The notes under the pieces are model-generated. The model was not told where the DNA came from, ran no database searches, and saw only the letters and a list, made by a program, of their open reading frames with translations. Positions 1 to 5,234 of a DNA stretch of 5,234 nt are shown here, one piece after another (within the stretch, counting starts at the first letter, position 1; every line of letters starts with the position of its first letter). Both the position numbers and the translations under genes were made by a program. This DNA is from Chitinophaga pinensis. Lineage in GTDB: Bacteria > Bacteroidota > Bacteroidia > SXHM01. Location: contig CAMDBK010000223.1 of assembly GCA_945889235.1 (NCBI GenBank), positions 1 through 5,234 of the forward strand, in the 5' to 3' direction.

Positions 1-264
1 GGTGGAAAATTTATGATGGATTTAGCTTCTCAATCAAAAATAAAAACGGCCGCAAATGAAGTGGTGGTAAAGCTTAACCGTATTGATTATGCTTATGAAG
101 TAGGTCTTGGTTTTGATATTTATATGCAGTACTTCAAATTCTCTCCTGAACTTAAAGTCTCATTCGGACTTAACAATTTGCTTGTAAAAGACCAAACGGT
201 TTATACGCAGAGTATCAATAAACTCAACTCAATGGCGTTTTTGTTGTCGTTTCACTTTGAGTAG
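1..264 (+). CDS. PorT-like outer-membrane beta-barrel protein, C-terminal part (5' end outside window)
   Basis: The reading frame is open from base 1 to the TAG at 262-264, so this is the last 87 residues of a longer protein whose start lies to the left. The fragment shows alternating hydrophobic/polar stretches typical of outer-membrane strands (YEVGLGFDIYMQYFKFSPELKVSFGL) and ends in LLSFHFE, a terminal aromatic-rich strand of the kind recognised by the BAM machinery. The pattern YFKFSPELK, then a GLNNLL loop, then I..L.S, then a final strand resembles the C-termini of PorT proteins (OMP_b-brl_2 type). PorT is an outer-membrane component of type IX secretion in Bacteroidota. The barrel class is well supported. 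PorT itself, rather than another PorT-family porin, is an inference from memory. The gene converges on the OstA-like gene with only 2 bp between the stop codons, which leaves no room for a separate terminator. Confidence 0.72.
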   Translation, partial: GGKFMMDLASQSKIKTAANEVVVKLNRIDYAYEVGLGFDIYMQYFKFSPELKVSFGLNNLLVKDQTVYTQSINKLNSMAFLLSFHFE

Positions 265-266
265 CA

Positions 267-1772
267 CTACTGCCACTTAAATATATCCTCAATTTTCTTT
301 GGTCGCAGAAGGACTTTCCACGAAAAATCTTTGAGTACTAATTCTTCAACAGCTAATTCCTTCAGCGGATGTAATGTAGCATCGGGTTTATTGATGAAGG
401 TTATGGTTTCCACTTTATTGCTGTCAATAAAAATCAGCAGGTCACTGCTTTCTGCTTTGTTAACATTTTCAAGTGGTTTTCCCTCTTCCCTTGCATAATA
501 AAGCGTTTGTCCGTTGCCGATAACATGTACTTTATAAAGTTTACTGTCTTTAAAAAAGCCATTCATGTTTTTACCTTTTATCTGGTTATAATGCGTAGTG
601 TCCTCGCTTGAAATGATAAAAGCTATATTCCTCATTTTCATTTCGTGAATTTTGCCATTTGCAAGTTGAAGAAAAATAGTGTCGGCAGTTAATTGATTGC
701 TGTCGTTCCAGAGAACAGGTAAATGGAATAAACTGATTGCAGAATCTTTGTAGGAATAAACCAATGAGTCGCACATTCCCTGAAAATCATTTTTAAAAAA
801 TTTAGCCTTGTGGTATGCGAAGAGCGTGCGTTTATCGCTGATAGTGTCTAAGGTAGTTTTCAGTGTGTCGGCATGGAGGTAAAGTGTATCGCCATCCATG
901 TTTTGTTTCATGAGGGCTTTGCCGGTAACAATTGTTTTTTCATCGGCCCTGAAAAATTCACCGTAATTCCCGTTAATCACTACTTCCTGAACGGTGTCGC
1001 GCACTACAATATTATTAATGGCTTTGCCAAAACCTGTTGCGCGATCGTAATAAATGCTGTCGCCTGTAATAGTTTGTTCTTTGGAAGTGATTTTAGCATG
1101 TTGATTAAATTGCGAAACATCATTACGTGTATCATACCATCCATTCTCACAGTAGATTGTATTTTCATCGCTAACAATTACGGTGGGACCAAGAAAATAA
1201 GCTACTTCGGTAGTGGTTTTATATTTCAGCGTATCGCAATTGATGGTGTATTTTGGATTTAATAACACCACGTTTTTGCGGAAGTGCAGCATCTTTTCGC
1301 CTGAATAATAATATCCGAAAACGCTGGTAAGCGTATCTTCTTTCTGCACTATTTTTCCTCCTGTTGTATAGTTGGAAACTCCTGTGGCGCGGTCGTAAGT
1401 GAGCCTGTCTGTTGTAAGTTTAATTTCCTTGTCAATTAAAACTACATTGCTTGTGACTACTGCAACTTTTGTATTTCCGTTGTAGTTGAGTTTGTCGCCA
1501 TAAAGATTAAGCGTATCACCCTGATTGATGTGAACGCGGCTAAAAGCATCCATCGTATTTGTTTCACTGTAGAGCCAGGCACTATCACAAAACATAAGGG
1601 CATCATCGTGTTTGAATTGAACATCGCCCAAGAGCCTGCGCACTTTTCCGGTTTGACGCTCATCGTATTGCAATTCGTTTGCGTGAAGTAATTCTATTTT
1701 GCGCGGAGCATCCTGTGCAAAAATTGACAATTGACAATTGACAATTAACAAAATAAAAAGCAACTTACGCAT
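267..1772 (-). CDS. OstA-like (LptA/LptD N-domain type) periplasmic protein
   Basis: This 501-residue protein is probably a periplasmic component of lipopolysaccharide transport to the outer membrane. Residues 1-20 form a Sec signal peptide: MRK, then a hydrophobic core, ending FAQ before DAP. Cys13 is preceded by Asn, so it is not a lipobox. The rest is made of short beta-strand repeats of the OstA/LptA jellyroll type: ELLHANELQYDE (27-38), GDKLNYNGNT (92-101), TDRLTYDRATG (121-131), and GDSIYYDRATG (237-247), with recurring 'GDTLYL' and 'CDTL/CDSL' turns up to about residue 340. The shared YDRATG at 126-131 and 242-247 suggests duplicated repeat units. The C-terminus (FSWKVLLRPKKIEDIF) fits the conserved end I recall for Bacteroidota OstA-like proteins. 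At 501 residues it seems slightly shorter than typical members but looks complete. The ATG at 1770-1772 gives the signal peptide directly. It lies 15 bp downstream of the radical SAM gene on the same strand. The signal-peptide core is encoded by a heptanucleotide tandem repeat, listed separately. Confidence 0.88.
   Translation of the reverse strand: MRKLLFILLIVNCQLSIFAQDAPRKIELLHANELQYDERQTGKVRRLLGDVQFKHDDALMFCDSAWLYSETNTMDAFSRVHINQGDTLNLYGDKLNYNGNTKVAVVTSNVVLIDKEIKLTTDRLTYDRATGVSNYTTGGKIVQKEDTLTSVFGYYYSGEKMLHFRKNVVLLNPKYTINCDTLKYKTTTEVAYFLGPTVIVSDENTIYCENGWYDTRNDVSQFNQHAKITSKEQTITGDSIYYDRATGFGKAINNIVVRDTVQEVVINGNYGEFFRADEKTIVTGKALMKQNMDGDTLYLHADTLKTTLDTISDKRTLFAYHKAKFFKNDFQGMCDSLVYSYKDSAISLFHLPVLWNDSNQLTADTIFLQLANGKIHEMKMRNIAFIISSEDTTHYNQIKGKNMNGFFKDSKLYKVHVIGNGQTLYYAREEGKPLENVNKAESSDLLIFIDSNKVETITFINKPDATLHPLKELAVEELVLKDFSWKVLLRPKKIEDIFKWQ
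1723..1750 (-). repeat. Heptanucleotide tandem repeat (ATTGACA)x4 inside the OstA-like signal sequence
   Basis: On the + strand there are three exact ATTGACA units (1723-1729, 1730-1736, 1737-1743) and one unit with a single change, ATTAACA (1744-1750). Read on the coding (-) strand as TGTCAAT units, the array encodes I-V-N-C-Q-L-S, residues about 10-17 of the OstA-like protein. Because 7 is not a multiple of 3, the same cyclic heptapeptide appears in all three frames of this strand without a stop. The opposite strand reads a TGA in every frame. Gain or loss of one unit would shift the downstream frame. Confidence 0.93.
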
Positions 1773-1779
1773 AAGTGCG

Positions 1780-1787
1780 CAAAAGTA
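1780..1787 (-). promoter_or_regulatory. Possible Bacteroidota -7 promoter element for the OstA-like gene
   Basis: The - strand reads TACTTTTG, an exact match to the Bacteroidota sigma-ABfr -7 consensus TAnnTTTG. It sits in the 15-bp gap between the radical SAM stop codon (1788-1790) and the OstA-like ATG (1770-1772). No TTG is found at the expected -33 spacing, and initiation from here would leave almost no 5' leader. It may therefore be a weak internal promoter or a chance match, with main expression coming through the upstream gene. Confidence 0.28.
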
Positions 1788-2855
1788 TTAAAACAACTCC
1801 AATTGTTTTGCTTCGCCCGGCCTGCGGAAATCAGAGGTATTCAGTTCTTCCGAAAAACGTTTTTTCATATACCGTTTTACCGAATTCACAAAAATCTGAC
1901 GAATAGATTCAGCAATTTTTCCTTCACCATTTATACGTGTTCCAAAGCGGCTGTCGTTGAGTTGTCCGCCATGGCAATCCTGAATTTGGTGTAAAATCTT
2001 TTGAGCTTTATCAGGAAAGTTTTTATTTACCCAGTCTGTGAAAATTTCTCCGATAGCCCCATTAAGACGCACGATGGTGTAGCCTGCATTTACTGCTCCA
2101 TTGTCAGCTGCCTGTTTTATTATTGATGGAATTTCCATACTGTTTAATCCCGGAATAATGGGTGCAGTCATTACTCCGCAAGGCACACCCGCTTTTGATA
2201 ATTGGTTCAGCACATCCATTCTTTTTTTTGCAGAAGCTGTGCGTGGTTCCATTTTCAAACGTAAATCTTCTTTCAGTGAAGTGATGGAAACCATTACATG
2301 AACCAGTTTGTGCTTTGCCAATTCACTCAGCAAATCAATATCACGGAGAATAAGACTGTTCTTTGTTATCATGCCAATTGGATTGCGGTACTCTAAGAAA
2401 ACCTCCAGTAATTGACGGGTTATTTTTAGTTTTTTTTCAATAGGCTGATAACAATCCGTATTTCCCGAAACCATGATGGGGCTTGGTATCCAGCTCTTCT
2501 TGTCAAACTGTTCGCGGAGTAATTTTGCTGCATCAGGCTTTACAATTATCTTTCGTTCAAAATCCAGTCCTGCACTAAAACCCCAATATTGATGGACGTT
2601 TCGGGCGTAACAATAAATGCAGCCATGCTCACATCCCTGATACGGATTGAGTGAATACATGCCGGGAATATCTGGGCTTTCAACTTTGTTTACAATCTTT
2701 TTCGGATGCTCAAAAAATAATTTGGTACGTTCATCGCCCAAAAATTCTTCGTCAAGCGCTTCAAGGTGTTCCTGTACATATTCCTGTTTCAGAAAACGGT
2801 TGGCGGTGTTGAGTTGAGCGCCTCTGCCTTTTAAGTATTTCTCTTCGTTTTCCAT
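1788..2855 (-). CDS. PA0069-family radical SAM protein (SplB-like, COG1533)
   Basis: This 355-residue protein is a cytosolic radical S-adenosylmethionine enzyme of the COG1533 group, often labelled 'DNA repair photolyase' by similarity to SplB. The reaction of the PA0069 subfamily is not known to me. The N-terminus has the subfamily mark KGRGAQLNTANRF (9-21). The radical SAM cluster motif is C75-x3-C79-x2-C82 in NPYQGCEHGCIYCYAR, which would bind the [4Fe-4S] cluster. Other conserved stretches are NTDCYQPIEKKLKITR (132-147), MVSIT (188-192), KMEPRTASAKKR (201-212), APIIPGLN (231-238), GYTIVRLN (258-265) and NDSRFGTRINGEG (300-312). The protein ends in QLELF (351-355), which resembles a sliding-clamp-binding pentapeptide. 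The ATG at 2853-2855 places the conserved N-terminal motif correctly and no longer start is needed. The gene is divergent from the oxygenase gene across a 102-bp spacer and precedes the OstA-like gene by 15 bp. Family assignment is secure, substrate unknown. Confidence 0.93.
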   Translation of the reverse strand: MENEEKYLKGRGAQLNTANRFLKQEYVQEHLEALDEEFLGDERTKLFFEHPKKIVNKVESPDIPGMYSLNPYQGCEHGCIYCYARNVHQYWGFSAGLDFERKIIVKPDAAKLLREQFDKKSWIPSPIMVSGNTDCYQPIEKKLKITRQLLEVFLEYRNPIGMITKNSLILRDIDLLSELAKHKLVHVMVSITSLKEDLRLKMEPRTASAKKRMDVLNQLSKAGVPCGVMTAPIIPGLNSMEIPSIIKQAADNGAVNAGYTIVRLNGAIGEIFTDWVNKNFPDKAQKILHQIQDCHGGQLNDSRFGTRINGEGKIAESIRQIFVNSVKRYMKKRFSEELNTSDFRRPGEAKQLELF

Positions 2856-2918
2856 ACCCTAAAAATAAGTAATCGGGTTTTGATTTCAGGCTGTGTTGAT
2901 AAATTTTATTTTCGGTTT

Positions 2919-2952
2919 CTTTGTGCAACTTTGCGTCTTAGCGCCTTTGCGG
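2919..2952 (+). repeat. Degenerate 8-nt tandem repeat (CTTTGCGN) in the divergent spacer
   Basis: Four consecutive units begin with CTT: CTTTGTGCAA (2919-2928, a 10-nt variant), CTTTGCGT (2929-2936), CTTAGCGC (2937-2944) and CTTTGCGG (2945-2952). The array ends 5 bp before the oxygenase ATG at 2958, so it would form most of the 5' leader or lie in the promoter. CAACTTTG at 2926-2933 is one mismatch from the TAnnTTTG -7 consensus, without a good TTG at the -33 spacing. I recall similar CTTTGCGTCTTTGCG-type sequences as dispersed intergenic elements in Bacteroidota; that recollection is unchecked here. Confidence 0.8.
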
Positions 2953-2957
2953 TAAAA

Positions 2958-3557
2958 ATGAAATCAACAGAAACTATATTCTCTGAACTTGCGGACAATC
3001 TTGCAGAAAAAGGCTGGGCGGTTACTGATAATTTCTTTTCGCATGATTTTCTGAAATTGGTATTAGAAGAAGAAATGTTGCTTTATAAAAGCGGAAAATT
3101 TAAACAGGCAGGCGTTGGAAAAGGCACAGAACACAAAGTGATAATTGAAATAAGAAGCGACTATGTTCACTGGCTGGACAAAGAAAATCTTTCTGAATTG
3201 CAACAACAGTTTTGGCATGAAATGGATGAACTGAAATTGTTTCTTAACCGTGAGTTTTTTCTCGGATTAAAAGAAATGGAATTTCATTTTGCTGTTTATC
3301 CTGAAGGCAGTTTTTACAAAAAGCATGTTGACCGTTTTCAGCGTGATTCAGGTCGTACAATTTCCTGCGTTCTTTATCTTAACAGCGATTGGAAAGAGAG
3401 TGATGGCGGTCAATTACGTATTTACAGGAACGATACAAGCACCGATATTCTTCCGCTCTTCGGGAGATTAGTTTGTTTCAAAAGCGATGAAATTGAACAC
3501 GAAGTTATACTCACAAAAAAAGAGAGATACAGTATTTCCGGCTGGATGAAAAATTAA
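2958..3557 (+). CDS. 2-oxoglutarate/Fe(II) oxygenase, prolyl-hydroxylase (PHD2/EGL-9)-like
   Basis: This 199-residue cytosolic protein is a dioxygenase of the 2OG-FeII_Oxy_3 (SM-20/EGL-9/prolyl 4-hydroxylase-like) type. It is expected to use O2 and 2-oxoglutarate to hydroxylate a residue, most likely proline, in a protein. The Fe(II) triad is H123-x-D125 (KKHVDRF) and H181 (IEHEV). R190, nine residues after the distal His (ERYSISGW), fits the 2-oxoglutarate-binding Arg; human PHD2 has the same +9 spacing (H374/R383). The block CVLYLNSDWKESDGGQLRIY (137-156) aligns closely with the equivalent PHD2 segment. The start is placed at the ATG at 2958-2960. A longer frame opening with TTG at 2880 would add 26 residues encoded largely by the 8-nt spacer repeat, and these look artefactual. 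Characterised bacterial relatives include the Pseudomonas enzyme that hydroxylates EF-Tu; the target here is unknown. The next gene follows after 11 bp, so the two are probably co-transcribed. Confidence 0.9.
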   Translation: MKSTETIFSELADNLAEKGWAVTDNFFSHDFLKLVLEEEMLLYKSGKFKQAGVGKGTEHKVIIEIRSDYVHWLDKENLSELQQQFWHEMDELKLFLNREFFLGLKEMEFHFAVYPEGSFYKKHVDRFQRDSGRTISCVLYLNSDWKESDGGQLRIYRNDTSTDILPLFGRLVCFKSDEIEHEVILTKKERYSISGWMKN

Positions 3558-3568
3558 ACAAATAATAA

Positions 3569-4126
3569 ATGTCACAAACCCCAACAACCCTTATTCCCCT
3601 TGGTTTTGTAGCACCTGCATTTTCTCTTCCTGATACTGTTTCAGGAAAAGTAAAATCATTGGATGAACTGAAATCGGATAAGGCAACAGTGATTATGTTT
3701 ATCTGTAATCATTGTCCGTTTGTTGTACATGTAAAAGATGAATTAGTGCGACTTGCCAATGACTACATTCCTAAAGGTATTTCATTTATTGCAATCAGTT
3801 CAAATGATGTTGCCAATTATCCGCAAGACGGACCTGAAAAAATGAAAGAATTTGCAGCAGAAAATAAATTTCCGTTTTCTTATTTGTATGACGAAACACA
3901 GGATGTTGCCCGTGCATACTCTGCTGCCTGCACACCCGACTTCAGTATTTTTGATGGAGATTCAAAATGTGTTTACCGTGGACAGTTAGATGATTCGCGT
4001 CCTTCAAATGGTAAACCTGTAACAGGTAAAGATATTCGTGAAGCGTTGGATAATATTCTTTCCGGCAAACCGGTAAGCAAAGATCAGAAAGTAAGTATCG
4101 GTTGCGATATCAAGTGGAAGCAATAA
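3569..4126 (+). CDS. Thioredoxin-fold redoxin, peroxiredoxin-like (PRX_like1 type)
   Basis: This 185-residue protein belongs to the AhpC/TSA-thioredoxin superfamily. Its N-terminus (VAPAFSLPDTVSGKVKSLDEL) is the usual redoxin opening. The active-site region is FICNHCPFV, with Cys46 and Cys49 as a C-N-H-C pair where thioredoxins have CGPC. ACTPDFSIFD supplies Cys121 and the Thr-Pro (122-123) of the thioredoxin-fold cis-Pro loop. YRGQLDDSRPSN (136-147) and the C-terminal SIGCDIKWK (Cys179) match features I associate with the PRX_like1 group, whose reaction is poorly defined. There is no signal peptide, so it should act in the cytosol, unlike the TlpA/ResA-type secreted thioredoxins common in Bacteroidota. 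It lies 11 bp after the 2OG oxygenase gene on the same strand, with an A-rich leader and no Shine-Dalgarno. Its last 17 bp overlap the convergent transporter gene. The family is well supported; the physiological substrate is not known. Confidence 0.91.
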   Translation: MSQTPTTLIPLGFVAPAFSLPDTVSGKVKSLDELKSDKATVIMFICNHCPFVVHVKDELVRLANDYIPKGISFIAISSNDVANYPQDGPEKMKEFAAENKFPFSYLYDETQDVARAYSAACTPDFSIFDGDSKCVYRGQLDDSRPSNGKPVTGKDIREALDNILSGKPVSKDQKVSIGCDIKWKQ

Positions 4127-4967
4127 GTTTTGCATCCTCTTTTTTGCTGTAAATAATATTCAAAAGTACACCGCCCACAACTAAAGCTATTCCAAGCACA
4201 GCAATCCATCCGTGGGTTTCGTTAAAAAATATCCAGCCGAAACCAAGTGCATAAACAACGCTCAGATATTGCAGTATCATTACTTTTCCTGTTGTTTCGG
4301 CATGCAAAGCTTTTGTCATATACAATTGTCCGATTTGAACACAAATTCCCATCAACACCAGAAAAAATAAATCAAGAGCAGATGGAGTTACCCACTCAAA
4401 AAGACAAGCTATTGCTGCAAACGGCAACGAAACCAACGGAAAATAAAACACAACAACAATTGGGTGGTCGGTGTCCCGCAATTTTCTCACTACTGAATAA
4501 GCAAGCCCTGAAAAAATAGCTGAAGTAATTCCGAGCGCTAGCCAGAAAAAACTGATACGCTGATCAAAACCTTTTATAAAAGCAACACCAGTAAATGATA
4601 CTGCAAAGAATAACCATTGCAGGGGTTTCAGTTTTTCACCCAGAAAAATCATGGCAAAAACCGCAGTGAATATCGGGCTGAGATTTTGCAGCGTTACTGC
4701 GGTTCCCAAAGGCATTTCCTGCAAGGTTGAGAAATATATTGTTAGCGAAATAAGTCCGATAAATCCACGCAGAAACAATGATTTTTTATTATTTCCGAAA
4801 GGATTTAATCCGTAATAATGTATAGAAGAAATGCTAAGAATAATTGAAACCAATGAACGAAAAAAAATCAATTCATGAGGCGGAATATTAGGCAGAAATT
4901 TCACCAGCAAATTCATAAGTGAAAATGCAAATGTGCTGATGAGCATGTAAAGGATTGCCTTACTCAA
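4110..4967 (-). CDS. DMT-superfamily transporter, EamA type
   Basis: This 285-residue inner-membrane protein has ten predicted transmembrane helices, roughly at residues 3-24, 33-50, 66-82, 88-108, 116-132, 138-160, 168-190, 196-216, 226-248 and 252-274. It shows the duplicated 5+5 EamA layout. The paired signatures are LGTAVTLQNLSPIFTAVFAMIFLGEKL (87-113) in the first half and MILQYLSVVYALGFGWIFFNETHGW (230-254) in the second, each ending in an acidic 'GE/NE' loop. Such proteins are usually exporters of small metabolites or amino acids, but the substrate cannot be read from sequence. The start is a TTG at 4965-4967. The first ATG is codon 8 (4944-4946), and starting there would clip the first helix, so the TTG is preferred but not certain. 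It lies 7 bp after the sigma-54 regulator gene on the same strand, suggesting one transcript. Its 3' end overlaps the redoxin gene by 17 bp. Confidence 0.93.
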   Translation of the reverse strand: MSKAILYMLISTFAFSLMNLLVKFLPNIPPHELIFFRSLVSIILSISSIHYYGLNPFGNNKKSLFLRGFIGLISLTIYFSTLQEMPLGTAVTLQNLSPIFTAVFAMIFLGEKLKPLQWLFFAVSFTGVAFIKGFDQRISFFWLALGITSAIFSGLAYSVVRKLRDTDHPIVVVFYFPLVSLPFAAIACLFEWVTPSALDLFFLVLMGICVQIGQLYMTKALHAETTGKVMILQYLSVVYALGFGWIFFNETHGWIAVLGIALVVGGVLLNIIYSKKEDAKLIAST

Positions 4968-4974
4968 AGGGTAA

Positions 4975-5234
4975 TTACGCTTTTTGAGCTTTTACATAAG
5001 TAGTAATATCGGCAGCAGAAATCTTTTTATCGCAAAGTATAACAAGGCGTTCAACAACGTTTCGCAATTCACGTATGTTTCCTGTCCAGTCTATTGTTTG
5101 CAATGCTTTCAGCGCATCGGCAGCAAATTCTTTTTGCAGCATTCCATGTTCTTCACAAATCTGTTGTATAAAATGTTTTGCCAAAGTTGGAATATCATCT
5201 TTGCGTTCGTTAAGTGATGGAACATGAATAAGAA
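4975..5234 (-). CDS. Sigma-54-dependent transcriptional activator (NtrC-like), C-terminal part (5' end outside window)
   Basis: The reading frame is open to the right edge and gives the last 85 residues of an NtrC-family enhancer-binding protein, ending at the TAA at 4975-4977. It begins LIHVPSLNERKDDIPTLAKHF, which matches the 'I.VPPLRERKEDIP.LA.HF' segment at the end of the AAA+ ATPase core. It continues with the lid/sensor-II segment DWTGNIRELRNVVERLVIL (fragment residues 48-66). A TTG at 5182-5184 could be taken as a start, but the conserved sequence upstream of it shows the frame continues. After GNIREL only about 29 residues remain, with no Fis-type helix-turn-helix. I recall a Bacteroidota group of response-regulator/AAA+ proteins of about 390 residues that end in the same way, so this looks like a native C-terminus rather than a truncation. 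The N-terminal sensory or receiver domain is not visible. The transporter gene follows after 7 bp. Confidence 0.92.
   Translation of the reverse strand, partial: LIHVPSLNERKDDIPTLAKHFIQQICEEHGMLQKEFAADALKALQTIDWTGNIRELRNVVERLVILCDKKISAADITTYVKAQKA

Noticed and set aside
873..1262. 129-codon open frame on the + strand
   Set aside because: It lies wholly antisense to the OstA-like gene, whose protein has a signal peptide and family features. The + frame product shows no recognisable domain and no promoter or spacing logic.
1734..1736. Lipoprotein signal (Cys13 in LIVNC) for the OstA-like protein
   Set aside because: The residue before Cys is Asn, not Gly/Ala/Ser, and a better signal-peptidase I site follows at FAQ-DAP.
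1723..1750. CRISPR-like or inverted-repeat structure
   Set aside because: Units are 7 bp, contiguous and without spacers, so it is a simple tandem repeat inside a coding sequence.
2860..2867. Possible -7 promoter element for the radical SAM gene (TATTTTTA on the - strand)
   Set aside because: It lacks the final G of TAnnTTTG, has no TTG at -33 spacing, and lies too close to the ATG; the A/T-rich context makes chance matches likely.
2880..2957. Longer N-terminus for the 2OG oxygenase starting at TTG 2880
   Set aside because: The 26 added residues are encoded mostly by the 8-nt spacer repeat, are not part of the oxygenase fold, and an in-frame ATG at 2958 precedes the conserved sequence.
5182..5184. 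TTG as the start of a 69-residue protein
   Set aside because: The frame continues upstream with LIHVPSLNERKDDIP, a conserved sigma-54 activator segment, so this is an internal codon of a gene cut by the window edge.

Overview
The window looks like a compact, AT-rich chromosomal segment from a member of the Bacteroidota. This rests on gene content: a PorT-type outer-membrane barrel, an OstA-like protein of the Bacteroidota form, a sigma-54 activator that ends straight after its AAA+ domain, and no Shine-Dalgarno-like leaders. A TAnnTTTG-like promoter element and two short tandem repeats, of a kind I recall from intergenic DNA in this phylum, fit as well. No mobile element, CRISPR array, tRNA or rRNA was seen, and no stretch over about 100 bp lacks a gene.

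Layout from left to right. The 3' end of an outer-membrane beta-barrel gene (+ strand, 1-264) converges, with a 2-bp gap, on an OstA-like periplasmic LPS-transport gene (- strand, 267-1772). A PA0069-type radical SAM gene (- strand, 1788-2855) lies upstream of it with a 15-bp gap, so these two may be co-transcribed. A 102-bp divergent spacer with an 8-nt tandem repeat separates that pair from a + strand pair. The + pair is a PHD2/EGL-9-like 2-oxoglutarate oxygenase (2958-3557) and a cytosolic thioredoxin/peroxiredoxin-fold protein (3569-4126), 11 bp apart. The second + gene overlaps by 17 bp the 3' end of a 10-TM DMT/EamA exporter gene (- strand, 4110-4967). That gene follows, after 7 bp, the 3' end of a sigma-54-dependent regulator gene that runs off the right edge (- strand, 4975-5234).

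Functionally this is mostly housekeeping and envelope content: outer-membrane biogenesis on the left, a possible nucleic-acid-linked radical SAM enzyme and a redox/oxygen-linked pair in the middle, and a regulator-transporter pair on the right. I do not see a clear new multi-gene system. The points most worth a second look are: a heptanucleotide tandem repeat that encodes the hydrophobic core of the OstA-like signal peptide and could shift its frame; a C-terminal QLELF in the radical SAM protein that matches the sliding-clamp-binding consensus; the 8-nt repeat in the divergent spacer, which produces a false N-terminal extension of the oxygenase; and the oxygenase-thioredoxin pairing.
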